Shown here in pieces: positions 8,569 to 17,552 of a stretch of 31,077 nucleotides of DNA. Position 1 is the stretch's first letter; every line of letters starts with the position of its first letter. Source of the stretch: Cristatella mucedo (lineage: Eukaryota > Bryozoa > Phylactolaemata > Cristatellidae); the NCBI GenBank assembly GCA_009760855.2, contig WPIO01000526.1, positions 1 through 31,077 on the forward strand, in the 5' to 3' direction. The notes beneath the pieces were generated by a model. It saw nothing but the letters and a program-made list of their open reading frames with translations. It had not been told where the DNA came from and ran no database searches. The position numbers and the translations under genes were made by a program.

Positions 8569-9564
8569 ATGTCGCCATCCATTAGTCGATGCCTACCGGC
8601 GGGCCTTCTCCGGCGGGTCAGTGAGAACCTTCCTGCATCCTGCGTTCGCCCTATCAACAGCTCGGCTATCAAACCTACGACTCGTAAGTTTAAAGCTCTG
8701 AATAGTACTTGCTGCGGTAGTAGCCCACCCGCCGTAGCCCAGCACGTTGTTAAACGTCGTCTGACGGCCGCTACCAAGGTCCAATTCAAATTCGAAGAGC
8801 CTGCGTCCGCCGGGCCGAATGCAAACGGTAGAGAACACAAGCCACTTCATCGCAGTCGCCCAGTTGTTGGACAGCCTCATAAATTCCGCCTACGAAATGT
8901 CCGCTCGCTAACAACCAAGGGGTTACTTATCCGCGATCAGGTGGTCAAGGAGAAGCTAGATTCATTTCTGCTCACCGAAACCTGGATGACGCCTTGTTCC
9001 AGTAGCTGTATTTCCGAGACCACCCCACCCGGGTTCTCATTATATCAGTCTATGCGTTCTGACAAGGTTGGCAGCAGGGTTGCAATTGTTTTTCGCGAAT
9101 CGTTTGGCTGTAAAATGTGCAGTTTCTCGCATGGGTCATCGTTTGAATCGGTTGCTATCAGGTCTTCATCAAAGACAATGCCTCTCACCGTTGCAATATA
9201 CCGACCTCCTGGCTGTCTGAACTTGTTTATAGAGGAGTTTCCAGAGTTCCTCGCTAAAGTATTGGTGTGTGACAGGCCGTTACTGATTGTAGGTGACTTC
9301 AATTATCAAGTTGACAACCCAAGCAACAGCCAGGTCCGCTCATTTCTTGACTGTCTGGAGAATCTTGGTTTGGCCCAACACGTTAATCATAGCACCCACG
9401 TCGGTGGCCACATTCTAGATCTCGTGATCACTAAGGATGTCCTCCCCACTGACTTTGTGGTGTGCCCACTGACTCTCTCAGATCATTGTTCGGTCTCGTT
9501 TACTCTTCCTGCTCCCTCGTACGTGCAGGGCAATGTCAAATTCGCCAAACGACGTAACTTATAA
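8569..9564 (+). pseudogene. LINE A ORF2, N-terminal part: AP-like endonuclease
   Basis: 331 codons open from ATG 8569. Residues ~104-330 are an apurinic/apyrimidinic-type (exonuclease-endonuclease-phosphatase fold) endonuclease: RNVRSLTTKG (~108), LTETWM with the metal-binding Glu (~135), YRPPG (~211), VGDFN (~240), HILDLVIT (~280) and SDHCSVSF (~304). These are the expected catalytic positions in order. In LINEs this domain nicks target DNA to prime reverse transcription. Residues 1-100 are basic and Ser/Pro-rich without a recognised domain. The frame ends at TAA 9562-9564, but the same frame continues from 9574, so this is an inactivating stop within ORF2. Confidence 0.9.
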
Positions 9565-9573
9565 AGCATTGAC

Positions 9574-11820
9574 ATGGACAAGTTTTTGAAATCTGTTTGT
9601 GATGCAGGTCTTCTTGATCTGCATTCAGAATCGACCGGCAGTCTCGATACCCTCATGGATGCCATGAACATGACACTCAGGAGTGCACTTGACTTTGCTC
9701 TATCCGTGTTAAAACTCGTCGAGATTCCTTTCAATTTACAAAAGAAATCCTTAAAATGAGTCTGGTTAAGCTCAGGCTGGAACGTCGTTTCAAGAAATCG
9801 GGATCTGAGGCAGATCTAGTCAATTTTAAGGACTTCCTTCAAGTTCACACCCGAAAGCTTAAAAACACCAGGGCTTCTTTTTTCATTAGAAAGCTGAATT
9901 CCTGCCAGTTGGACACTAAACAGATTTATAAGACAGTGAACCATTTACTGGCCAATGCTGTGAGGTCTGACTCCCCAGATATTAAGGGCTCGGCCGAAAA
10001 GTTTTCAGCCTTCTTTACGGAAAAAATTGTGCAGATTCGTGCCTTCATTAAGCCCCCTCCGACCAAAGCAATCGCCGTTCCTCAACCTGTGACCTTTCTT
10101 GGTAGGTTCTCCGATGTTTCTGCCTGTGATGTGGCTGCCTTAATAAGGTCAAGCAAAAAGAGCTCGTCTCATGAAGACCCTATACCTTCATCTCTGTGGT
10201 CTTCACTTGCAGACCAACTTAGCCCTGCCATAACCAAGATTTTTAATGTTTCTTTGGGAAAAGGGGTCGTCCCCAAGTCCTTCAAATCGGCAATCGTTAG
10301 ACCTATTCTCAAAAAGCCTGGATTAGACATAGAGGTCCTAGCAAACTATCGTCGAGTTTCCCTTCTTCCGTTCTTATCAAAGATTCTTGAAAAAAAATTT
10401 GCTAAGCAGCTAGTTGAACATATTGAAAATAATGGAATGTCAGAAACATTTCAATCCGGGTTCAAGAGGCAGCACTCTACTGAAACTTCTCTCCTCCATG
10501 TTAGCAATGACATTCTACGTGGCAACGACGACGGGAATATCACTGCCCTAGCTCTGCTAGATCTGTCTGCTGCCTTCGACAGCATTGATCACGAAGTTCT
10601 GCTTGAATGATTGAGAACAACGACTGGTCTGACAGACGAAGCACTGGCGTGGTTTAAATCATACTTGTCTGATCGTGTTCAATCCGTGTCGTGTGGGGGT
10701 CAGGTCTCAGACATGGGAAGGGTCACCTGTGGAGTCCCTCAAGGGTCTGTACTCGGTACCTTGCTGTTCTCCATTTATTCACAACCTCTGGGAAAAGAAA
10801 TTAAGGCCCATGGAATAGGATATCACTTCTTTGCTGACGATACTCAGTTGTATTTGTCATTTAAACAGTCGGAATCTGCTGCAGCAACTGAGAAACTGAA
10901 TGCTTGCCTTGCCGATATTCGATCCTGGATGTCGGAAAACCTCCTGAAATTAAATGACGATAAAACCAAACTGCTTCTCATAGGACGCCCTAAGCGTGTG
11001 GCTGGATTAAAAGGCTTTGCTGTTCTAATATGTGATGCTGTTGTGCGACCTTCACCTCGTGCTCGTAATTTAGGTGCCTTGTTCGACAACTGCCTAAATT
11101 TCAAAAGCTTCATTCAGAAGACTGCCTCAACAGCTAGCCATTCACATCCGATACCTATCCAAGATTAGGAGCTGTCTCCCACAGTGCCTTGAAAAGAATT
11201 TAACTAGCTCTTTAGTTCTGTCTCGGCTCGATTATCGTAATTTCCTTTTAGCTGGGCTCCCAAAGAAAGCTATTATGCCACTACAGCGGACTATGAATAC
11301 GGCTGCAAGGCTGGTCTTCAAGTCCCAGCGGTTTGAGCACGTGTCACCTTTGCTAAAAGAGCTAGGATGGTTGCCGGTTGAGCAAAGGATACAGAGAAAG
11401 GTTTTTACGCTATCCCAAAAGGCCAGCCACGGCTTGGCTCCTTCCTACCTAGGTGAAGTGCTACATCAGTTTCAGCCCGTTCGTGCCCTGAGGTCCTGTG
11501 TGGGCAATAAATTAGCTGTCCCATTCCTCCGCTTAAAGACAGTTGGCGACAGAAGCTTTAGCTCTGTAGTTCGCAGACTGTAGTCACTTCCACAATTCTT
11601 ACACAACGACAACTACTCTCCTGCTTCCGACTATGGCACACATTTTTCCGCGGTCCTGAGCTGCTACTCTATGCTACTCACTACCTCAACTGCTCTCCTG
11701 ACTCTTCTATGCTTCCCACTTTCTCTTTGTTGCGTGAGACGAAGTCTGTTGGCTACCGAATGCGTACCAAAAGCCGCTTAGGCTGTGAGTGAGCTACACA
11801 AAACTCTCTTTCGTAACACC
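9574..11820 (+). pseudogene. LINE A ORF2, reverse transcriptase and C-terminal domain (broken)
   Basis: Continues the ORF2 frame after the stop at 9562. The frame shifts near 9715, then 9756-10610 holds DPIPSSLW, SAIVRPILKKPGLD, FLSKILEK, FQSGFKRQHSTETSLL and motif A (LLDLSAAFDSIDH). An in-frame TGA lies at 10608-10610. 10611-11168 holds motif B (GVPQGSVLG), motif C (FFADDTQLY) and motif D (LNDDKTKLLLIG). A one-base T insertion near 11141, judged against the copy at 29085, shifts the frame. 11275-11583 encodes the C-terminal region (AARLVFKSQRFEHVSPLL, GLAPSYL, VPFLRLKTVGDR), ended by TAG 11581. Catalytic Asp residues are intact, yet at least five lesions make it non-functional. One residue is unusual: NYRRVS for the common NYRPVS. 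Confidence 0.9.
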
Positions 11821-11873
11821 CACATAGTCTTTATGACTTAGCGGAGTTACAGACGGAGATGCATTACATTACA

Positions 11874-12422
11874 GTCAAGCAACGGATTGACTTCAAGGTT
11901 TTGTCGCTCACTTTTAGGTCCATTCATTCTATGGCTCCAGCCTATCTCTCAGATATACTACCTCATCAGGCCAAGCATCGTACCACCCGCTTTTTGGAAT
12001 CCAATTGTCTAGAAAAACCTCGCACAAACCTTAAATCCTTTGGAGACCGTGCATCTAGTTCATATGCCCCCAAAGCCAGGAACTTCCTCCCGATCTGCGT
12101 CAGAACATCCCCCTGACCTGACCACATGTAAAACGAACTTAAAAACACAACTATTTAGGACAGCATTTAGTGGGTTCCTGTGATTCGTCCTTGATGTGCT
12201 TATGCGTGCTGACACTGTGCATGCTGCCACTAAGCACATTTGCATGCTGACCCTGTGCATGTCACCCTTAACCATATTATTGATTTTGTTCGTTTTTCAA
12301 GCATGATTTTACTTACTATTCTATTGCATATCACTTTGCAGCAAATGTAAAGCGCCTAGAAAGAGATTAAGTTTTCTGAGGGCGCTTTATCAAGTGCAAT
12401 ATTATTATTATTATTATTATTA
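11874..12422 (+). mobile_element. LINE family B, 3' half of the split copy
   Basis: Resumes LINE B exactly after LINE A, starting with the second copy of the duplication (11874-11896). It encodes the last ~80 residues of ORF2 (FKVLSLTFRS, APAYLSD, SSYAPKARNFLP), then the 3' untranslated region with CATGCTGACCCTGTGCATG and the hairpin arms AAAGCGCC (12349-12356) and GGCGCTTT (12381-12388), then an (ATT)n tail to about 12422. Together with 7979-8393 this makes a ~965-bp 5'-truncated element. Confidence 0.92.
12349..12388 (+). other. LINE B 3' hairpin
   Basis: Eight-base arms AAAGCGCC and GGCGCTTT enclose a loop that itself can pair (AGAAA with TTTCT here; AGAGA with TCTCT in other copies). The hairpin sits just before the (ATT)n tail in full copies at 1.39, 2.03, 12.35, 18.66 and 28.82 kb. 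By analogy with characterised LINEs, such a hairpin is the probable site the reverse transcriptase recognises on its RNA; that role is inferred. Confidence 0.8.
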
Positions 12423-12730
12423 CCAAAAAAACGCTTAGGCTGGGTGCACTATACAAAACTCTTTTGCGTAACAATCACGCCGTCTTTGGGGCCTTGTGGA
12501 GTTACAGACGGATAGACATTACATTACGTTGCGTTATTCGCACTAACATTGAGCAGCGCCCAGCCGACGCCTCCGGCGTAACGCGCATGTCGACATTCCC
12601 GCGAGCAGTTAAAAAGTTATGGCGGCGGGAGTGGCACGACGTGACATTTAAGAGACGCTCGACATCGCCTGGCACTTGGACGCAGTAGCGGCCTCGTGAC
12701 TTCACGGTTTACGCGTCGTTGCTGACAGTG
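12423..12730 (+). repeat. Repeat block R, fragment spanning the embedded LINE A tail
   Basis: Matches 22666-22960 and 25430-25715: CGCTTAGGCTGGGTG, CAAAACTCTTTTGCGTAACAATCACGCCGTC, ACAGACGGATAGACATTACATTACG, GACGCCTCCGGCGTAACGC and CGCCTGGCACTTGGACGCAG. The first ~115 bases derive from the LINE A 3' end; the rest is R proper. The R sequence expected between R0 (ending 7978) and this point, about 575 bases, is missing. Confidence 0.8.
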
Positions 12731-13153
12731 AGTTCTTACGCTGACCCACAAGGCCCGCCACGGCTTGGCTCCTTCGTACCTAGCTGAACTGCGGCATCAG
12801 TTTCAGCCTGTTCGCGCCCTCAGGTCCAGTGTGGACAATAAATTAGCTGTCCCATTCCTCCGCTTAAAGACCGTTGGCGACAGAAGCTTTAGCTCTGCAG
12901 GTCCTAGGCTGTGGAACTCGCTTCCACGATTCTTCCCCAACGACAACTAGTCTCCTGCTGCTGACTATCGCACATCCTTTATAGCCGTCCTGAGCTGCTA
13001 CTTCCATGTTACTCACTACTTCAACTGGTCTCCTGACTCTGCTATGCTTCCCATTTTCTCTTTGTTGTGTGAGATAAAGTCTGTTGGCTACCGAATGCGA
13101 ACCGCAAGCCGCTTAAGCTGTGAGTGCGCTATAAAAAATTCGCCAGCGTAACA
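12731..13153 (+). mobile_element. LINE A 3' fragment, 5'-truncated
   Basis: Starts within the C-terminal coding region (GLAPSYLAEL equivalent: GGCTTGGCTCCTTCGTACC near 12759) and continues through VPFLRLKTVGDRSFSS, AGPRLWNSLP and the 3' untranslated region to GCGTAACAT near 13153, where the last ~70 bases of LINE A are missing. 12765-12950 stays open and encodes 61 residues of the LINE C-terminal domain. It abuts minus-strand LINE B. Confidence 0.88.
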
Positions 13154-13248
13154 TAAATCAAATTTCTTCCTAAGCGCTTTACATTTGCTGCAAAGGAACC
13201 GCGATCGAACGGCGACTAGTATCATGCTAGACAAACAACATATATAAC

Positions 13249-13388
13249 CGAGCTGGTTTGGTCTAGCGGTTAAGGTGCTCGCCCCGACCAAGGTCTGACT
13301 GAGGTCATGGGCTCGAGCCCCGAGGCATATGTGAAGCGCCTGAATAGTTATCTTGGGGCGCTATATAAATGAATTGTATTTATAATTG
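13249..13388 (+). mobile_element. tRNA-derived SINE, family T, with LINE-like hairpin tail (~140 bp)
   Basis: A SINE nested in minus-strand LINE B. The head has A box TGGTCTAGCGGTTAAGG (13259-13275) and B-box-like GGGCTCGAGCCCC (13309-13321). The tail has hairpin arms AGCGCC (13335-13340) and GGCGCT (13357-13362), then ATATAAATGAATTGTATTTATAATTG. It is flanked by TATAAC at 13243-13248 and 13389-13394, and the uninterrupted LINE B at 21290-21335 supports the borders. Family T shares no body sequence with SINE S. Its tail resembles the LINE B 3' end, so an L2-like LINE is the likely partner. It is non-coding and not a functional tRNA. Confidence 0.9.
13259..13321 (+). promoter_or_regulatory. 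RNA polymerase III promoter of SINE T
   Basis: tRNA-like A box at 13259-13275 and B-box region at 13309-13321 with correct spacing. The B box is a palindromic GGGCTCGAGCCCC, slightly off the usual GGTTCGANTCC but of the type seen in many tRNA genes. Confidence 0.7.
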
Positions 13389-13859
13389 TATAACGTGGCG
13401 AGGGGTGGCACGAACAAGGTCAGCATGCAAATGTGGTTAGTGGCAGCATGCACAGTGTCAGCACGCATAAGCACATACAGGACGAATCACAGGGACCTAC
13501 TAAATGCTGTAATAAATAGGTACGTTTTTAAGTTCTTTTTTAAAGTGGTCATGTCAGGGGATGTTGTGACGCAAGTTGGGAGTGCTTTCCAGGCTGCTTT
13601 GGGAGCATACGAACTAAATGCAGGGTCTCCAAAGGATTTAAGGTTTATACGAGGTGTATGATAAACTGTTGGATTCCAAAATGCGGGTGGTACGATGCTT
13701 GGCCTGCTCTGATAGATAGGCAGAAGCTAAAGAATGAAGGGGCCTAAAATTCAGAGACAAAACCTCGAAGTCAATCAGCTGCTTGACTGGTAGTCAGTGC
13801 AGGTCGGCGAGAAATGGTGTGCTGTGGCAACTGCAACGCTCAAGACAGACAAGCTAAGC

Positions 13860-15512
13860 TGCAGTGTACTTAACGATACAAAGTATCGTACTAAGACTCT
13901 TCACGCCTCCGAGACTTATATTTAAGTCTTGACAAGCGGCGGGTAGCTAATTTTATGTGAGAATTTAAACCAGATAGACTCATGCATGCTCTGGGTTAGT
14001 CTCCTAGAAATTATCATTAGTTATTCCGCGGCCACATTTTGGGTTACTAAATGGATCATTCTGTTTAGGCACTGGTTAAAGAGGCTAGACGGAGGTCACA
14101 TGGCTTCACGCCGTGCAAGCTTTAAGGTGAGCTTTTGTTAGTGCGTCCCGGATTTGTGGCGGAGCTCCAGAACGAGGGACCTGAGTTCTTCCAAGCATTG
14201 TGCAGGAAGTTGAAATGAAAACTCAAGCGGACGGGTATTATACTTGTAAGGTTTCAGGTAAAATCTGTTTAGAGAGTCTCAAGATGCTATATGAATGGGT
14301 TTCGAAGAAATTTCTGTGACCTTAAGCAACAGCCCTCTAAGCGGAGCTTTTGCAGCCGCGTCCCAAACTCCTGGCTGCGACATGCAATCTACGATATAGG
14401 CAGTAGAGCGCCCGCGGCTTCGAGGCCGCTACTCCGGATGCTCTTCTGCTAAGCACTAGCAATGACGATCGTCGCACCGGCCGCTGGAGGTAAGAAAGTG
14501 TGGGGCACGAGCGTGAGCTCTGCTGACTCTCAGGTTCAAGAGAAACTGATATCTAAGCCCAAGTAATCTGCCACAAAGAGTCACTGGCACTTAATCAGGC
14601 ATGGGCAAGGATGTTGTGTAATCGCTCGCCCAAGCCTGCAAAGGGTCAGAGGCCATTACAATCAGAATGTTGTATTTAAAATACAGCCATTAAATTCAAG
14701 CAAGAGTTAAACGGCCTGGAATTAAAATGAATGATTTATGCGACCTCGTTGCCTGAGAAGCCAGCGGTTTTTGCTGAAAGCAATCAATGAGACCCACTCA
14801 AAATAGTTAGAGATGAGTTTTCAAGCATGTGAGCAATCCCTCACAGAGCTAGAGCTCTGTATTGGCTTCTTGCCAATGCTGAAATTAAAGCATGCCAACT
14901 CGGAGAGCATAAGGGCCTGTGGCACTGTTATCATTCATTTCGTGACCACTGTCAGTAGCGATCTCCCGATTTCGGCACTAAATAGAGAGAGAAAAACCGC
15001 AAAAATAGTAACAAAAAAGTGACATAGTGCGCTCCAGACAAGTGGGCGTGTGTCTTGCTTTTTAGTTTGGCTCTTGTTCACTCGCCTTTGAAAGCAAGCT
15101 CTCAAGACATACGTCAGAGCTCTGCCATTTCAAGGGGAGGTGCAGACGCTCGTCCCTGAGGAGGAATTCCATTGACGTCAGCCGACTGGGATTGAGGCTA
15201 CTGCTTGCTTCACTGAGTGGCATACCATTGGTCGCTGCTCCACCATTTGCCCAAATCTCTGCTAGCAAATGAATGCAAAACCATCTACAAACAAACAAAA
15301 ACTGTGAAGTGCGATGGCTTATCACAAAGTAACAATGCAGGCAGTCTTACTTCGGGGTCAGCAGTAGTGGCTTAATTGCGTCTGCAGCAAAGTGCTAGAT
15401 GTCGTTCGTGCTGAGGGTTTTCGCACGAGAGTGGTTGGTCGCAGGAGGAGTAGGGACGTCTAGGTACGCTGGCTCGTATGTCGGCTGATCGTTACAGGGT
15501 AATTTACTGGCC
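13860..15512 (+). repeat. Repeat block Q, copy 2
   Basis: Duplicate of 2182-4660 without the ~580-bp insertion and without SINE S2; the empty SINE site is near 15155-15161. It starts straight after minus-strand LINE B. Shared segments include GGATCATTCTGTTTAGG, CTGCGACATGCAATCTACG, ACCGGCCGCTGGAGGTAAG and GCATGCCAACTCGGAGAGC. No frame is conserved between the copies, so no gene is called. The open frame 15062-15325 (minus) is not maintained in copy 1. Confidence 0.82.
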
Positions 15513-15950
15513 TCGTCCGTCGGTAGATCTGTAGGGGCCATCCTGCAGTAGATCATGCGTCTCTGCAATGCGATCCAAGGTAATGGTAACATGTGCTCAG
15601 GTCATCCTGTCGAGCGAACTTTTTTGAATGCGATCTACATAAACTCAATCTATCGTGCATGCGTGATTAATGGAAATGCTTGGCAATAGCTCAATTATCT
15701 CCATCCTGTGTAAGACCGCCAGTCATGGCAAATTATAATGCACAACGTGAAAGGGACATCGAAGGGTGCGTCGGGATGTCGAGTTATGCTGGCTCCAGTC
15801 GGCTGACCGCCACTTTGTCCTCTGTCCAGGCGATGTTGACGGCAAGAAACTTTGTATCGACCAGTAGCGGATCTGTAGAGGCTTTTGAAAAGTAGACCCA
15901 ACCTCGATGCGATCCGAGCTGATGACAACGTGGGTGCAGAGCGTCATACC
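15452..15950 (+). repeat. Partial tandem duplication within block Q copy 2
   Basis: About 15452-15600 and 15773-15950 align, with gaps: GGGACGTCTAGG with GGGATGTCGAGT, GCTGGCTCGTATGTCGGCTGA with GCTGGCTCCAGTCGGCTGA, GATCTGTAGGGGC with GATCTGTAGAGGC, and ATGCGATCCAAG with ATGCGATCCGAG. The period is ~320-340 bases. Copy 1 of Q has only one such segment (4620-4680). This explains part of the ~660 extra bases (15513-16172) between Q2 and P2. Confidence 0.65.
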
Positions 15951-16172
15951 TTAGCTAACAAATATCGATCGGTGGGGTCGAGGAATGTCCGGCCTGGTAT
16001 TGAAATTGACGCATCAAAATCTTTAGGTGGTCTGTAAATAAAGCAGAGTCCAACTCTTCGCCAGCAGCAATTTTGACACTAGCGGACAATTCCCCAGTGA
16101 GGCACAATGCGGAGCCGTATATGTATGAGAGCTGCTGAGGTCAAGGTCTTCTGTCTCAACATCTAGCGGGTT
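15951..16172. other. Unassigned remainder between Q2 and P2
   Basis: No partner elsewhere in the window and no gene recognised. It is absent from the Q1-P1 junction at about 4660. Confidence 0.5.
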
Positions 16173-16261
16173 CGGCTGTAACGAGAAGAGCAGCAAGGAG
16201 CCCTGAAAAAATGGCTGTTGAAGCTTGGTGGACAGCAAACTCGGCATTTGTATGCCTCATG

Positions 16262-16386
16262 TCTCTCTTTCACTCTCACTCTCACTCATTTTCTGGCCTC
16301 TCATCCTCACTCTCACTCTCTATATCCCTCTCTCCCCTTCTCTTTTTCTTTCTCTCTCTCTCTCGGCTCTCTAGCTCTCTTTTTCT
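16262..16386 (+). repeat. Long polypyrimidine tract (TCTC/CACT microsatellite)
   Basis: About 125 bases that are nearly all C/T with interspersed ACTCTC units. It is the expanded counterpart of 4765-4818 in P copy 1. The two overlapping plus-strand open frames at 16211-16462 and 16218-16454 are translations of this low-complexity tract and are not genes. Confidence 0.85.
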
Positions 16387-16719
16387 CGCGTATAATTTTC
16401 TTCGGAACTCTCAGCGACCGCTCGATCATTTCCCCGTTCGATCCGAACCTTTAGATCGTTAGATCCATCAGCTTTTTCAGTGCTCATATAGGACTCAAGA
16501 GGTATGGCTTTGATGTCACTGCCGGTCGACGAACCGGAGGTCGTGTGCTGCAACCTGTCGTCGTCTCCCTGGTGTCCAATCAGTTCACGCTTCAAGCCAT
16601 GTCCGTCCTTTCATTTTCGTCACCATTTGCCAGATGAAGCAACTGCTATCCATTACGAGGCCGCATCCCGAGGTCGACGACGGCGGTTGGATATAGGTGG
16701 CCGCGGCCTTGATTTAAGT

Positions 16720-16885
16720 GGCCGTGATAGCCTGAGTGATGAGGTGCTCGCTCTCACTGACCGAGTTCCCCGAATCAAACCCTGCAATGGGCGATAACTT
16801 ATTGGCAACTGAAAGTGGTGGTAAACGCCGTTAGAACTCTTCTGCTTCTAAACAGGTAACGATGTTAAATCAGCTAATATCTATT
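16720..16885 (+). mobile_element. SINE family S copy S4, embedded in block P
   Basis: GGCCGTGATAGCC, GAGGTGCTCGCTCTCACTGACCGAG and GAATCAAACCC align with the tRNA-like head; GAAAGTGGTGGTAAACGCCG aligns with the body; CAGCTAATATCTATTTATG aligns with the tail. The B box is degenerate. It sits at the same place in P as S3 and S5. Confidence 0.7.
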
Positions 16886-17289
16886 TATGTGTTTCAGACA
16901 GTTAGGCACCGTTTTAGCACGGTCGGCGACAGCTGGCTCAGATCAAGCCCTTTCGTCGAGAGACAGTTTCTGAGTAGGATCGTGGGCAGGTGAGGGTGTC
17001 GACGCGCTTGATTCGGGGAGACCCAAATAGGAGATTTCAACCCATCATAAAAGCGCTTAACCTTCCCGTAACCTCTGGACGATACGGCTAGGTAGCGTGG
17101 GCGTGGCGTCGCTGCCACTTTGTACAGCTGGAACTAGACTCACTGACGTCCAGTAGGCAGCATAGGCGTGAGCAGGTAACTCCTTAGCAGCCTAGTCCTA
17201 TCCGGCCAATTGGGAATGGATTACGAATGGCCGCATAGTCACGTGATTAGATTAAAGTTTGATGGATAGGTCGAGCAAGGCGTGGCCGG

Positions 17290-17552
17290 ACTGAGAACTA
17301 CTTCGGATAGTATGGCTGAAGTGAGAAAATCAACGGGCCAAGAACTGAATGACGAAGGTTTGCAGTTTGATGGGGGATGAAGTTTGGGTCTATAAGAATC
17401 GGTTTGTCGAGGCGACTGCTATGTAAAAGACAGATGAGCCTAGTCGCTTTGGTGTGTACCGTCTGGAAGCTTCTCATTGCACAGGCTGGAAGATGGGAGA
17501 CATTTTTTGAGTTACAGTTTTCGAGACTGGATGTCATACATGTATGGACCAC
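17290..17552 (-). pseudogene. Decayed LINE family C ORF2 C-terminal remnant, minus strand
   Basis: The minus-strand frame gives MTSSLENCNSKNVSHLPAC, FQTVHTKATRLICL, then DKPILIDPNFIPHQTANLRH. These fit, in order, the L2/CR1 post-RT pattern seen in LINE B (SRLDFCNSLLAGLPAC; VQNSAARLV; TPLLADLHWLPVKQR). Similarity is weak and runs only ~80 residues. A second copy lies at about 30510-30952 in P3, so it entered P before duplication. The family is distinct from A and B. Confidence 0.6.

Larger units (their letters stand above)
8394..11873 (+). mobile_element. Near full-length LINE family A (L2/CR1-like), ~3.48 kb
   Basis: A complete-looking non-LTR retrotransposon inserted in LINE B and flanked by a 23-bp duplication, so both ends are defined. 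It has a ~175-bp 5' leader, a single long decayed ORF (endonuclease, reverse transcriptase, C-terminal domain), a ~250-bp 3' untranslated region and a 3' end of GTTACAGACGGAG followed by CATTACATTACA. There is no poly(A) and no separate ORF1 is recognisable. Truncated relatives lie at 12731-13153, 19765-20270 and 28890-29837. Assignment to L2 rather than neighbouring CR1 or Rex-type clades rests on motif memory and needs a phylogeny. Confidence 0.93.
13154..13864 (-). mobile_element. LINE B 3' fragment, minus strand, split by a SINE
   Basis: Reading leftward from 13864, the reverse complement gives TTCTCGCCGACCTGCACTG, then CAGTCAAGCAGCTGATTGAC, the C-terminal coding region, CATTTGCATGCTGACC, a SINE, and finally GCAGCAAATGTAAAGCGC at about 13170-13190. 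The hairpin's second arm and (ATT)n tail are missing. Minus-strand LINE B pieces occupy the same place, just before the next Q or R block, at 21.2-21.7 and 23.9-24.04 kb. Confidence 0.88.

Noticed and set aside
13249-13330. Functional tRNA gene
   Set aside because: The A and B boxes are good, but no paired acceptor stem is present and the sequence runs into a LINE-like hairpin tail with target-site duplications, which marks a SINE.
15518-15932. LTRs of a small LTR retrotransposon or TRIM element
   Set aside because: The repeated segments lack TG...CA ends, primer-binding site and polypurine tract, and Q1 shows the repeated sequence belongs to block Q.
16211-16462. Secreted or membrane protein rich in Ser/Leu/Phe
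   Set aside because: It is a translation of the polypyrimidine tract, open in two frames at once, and shortened in P copy 1.
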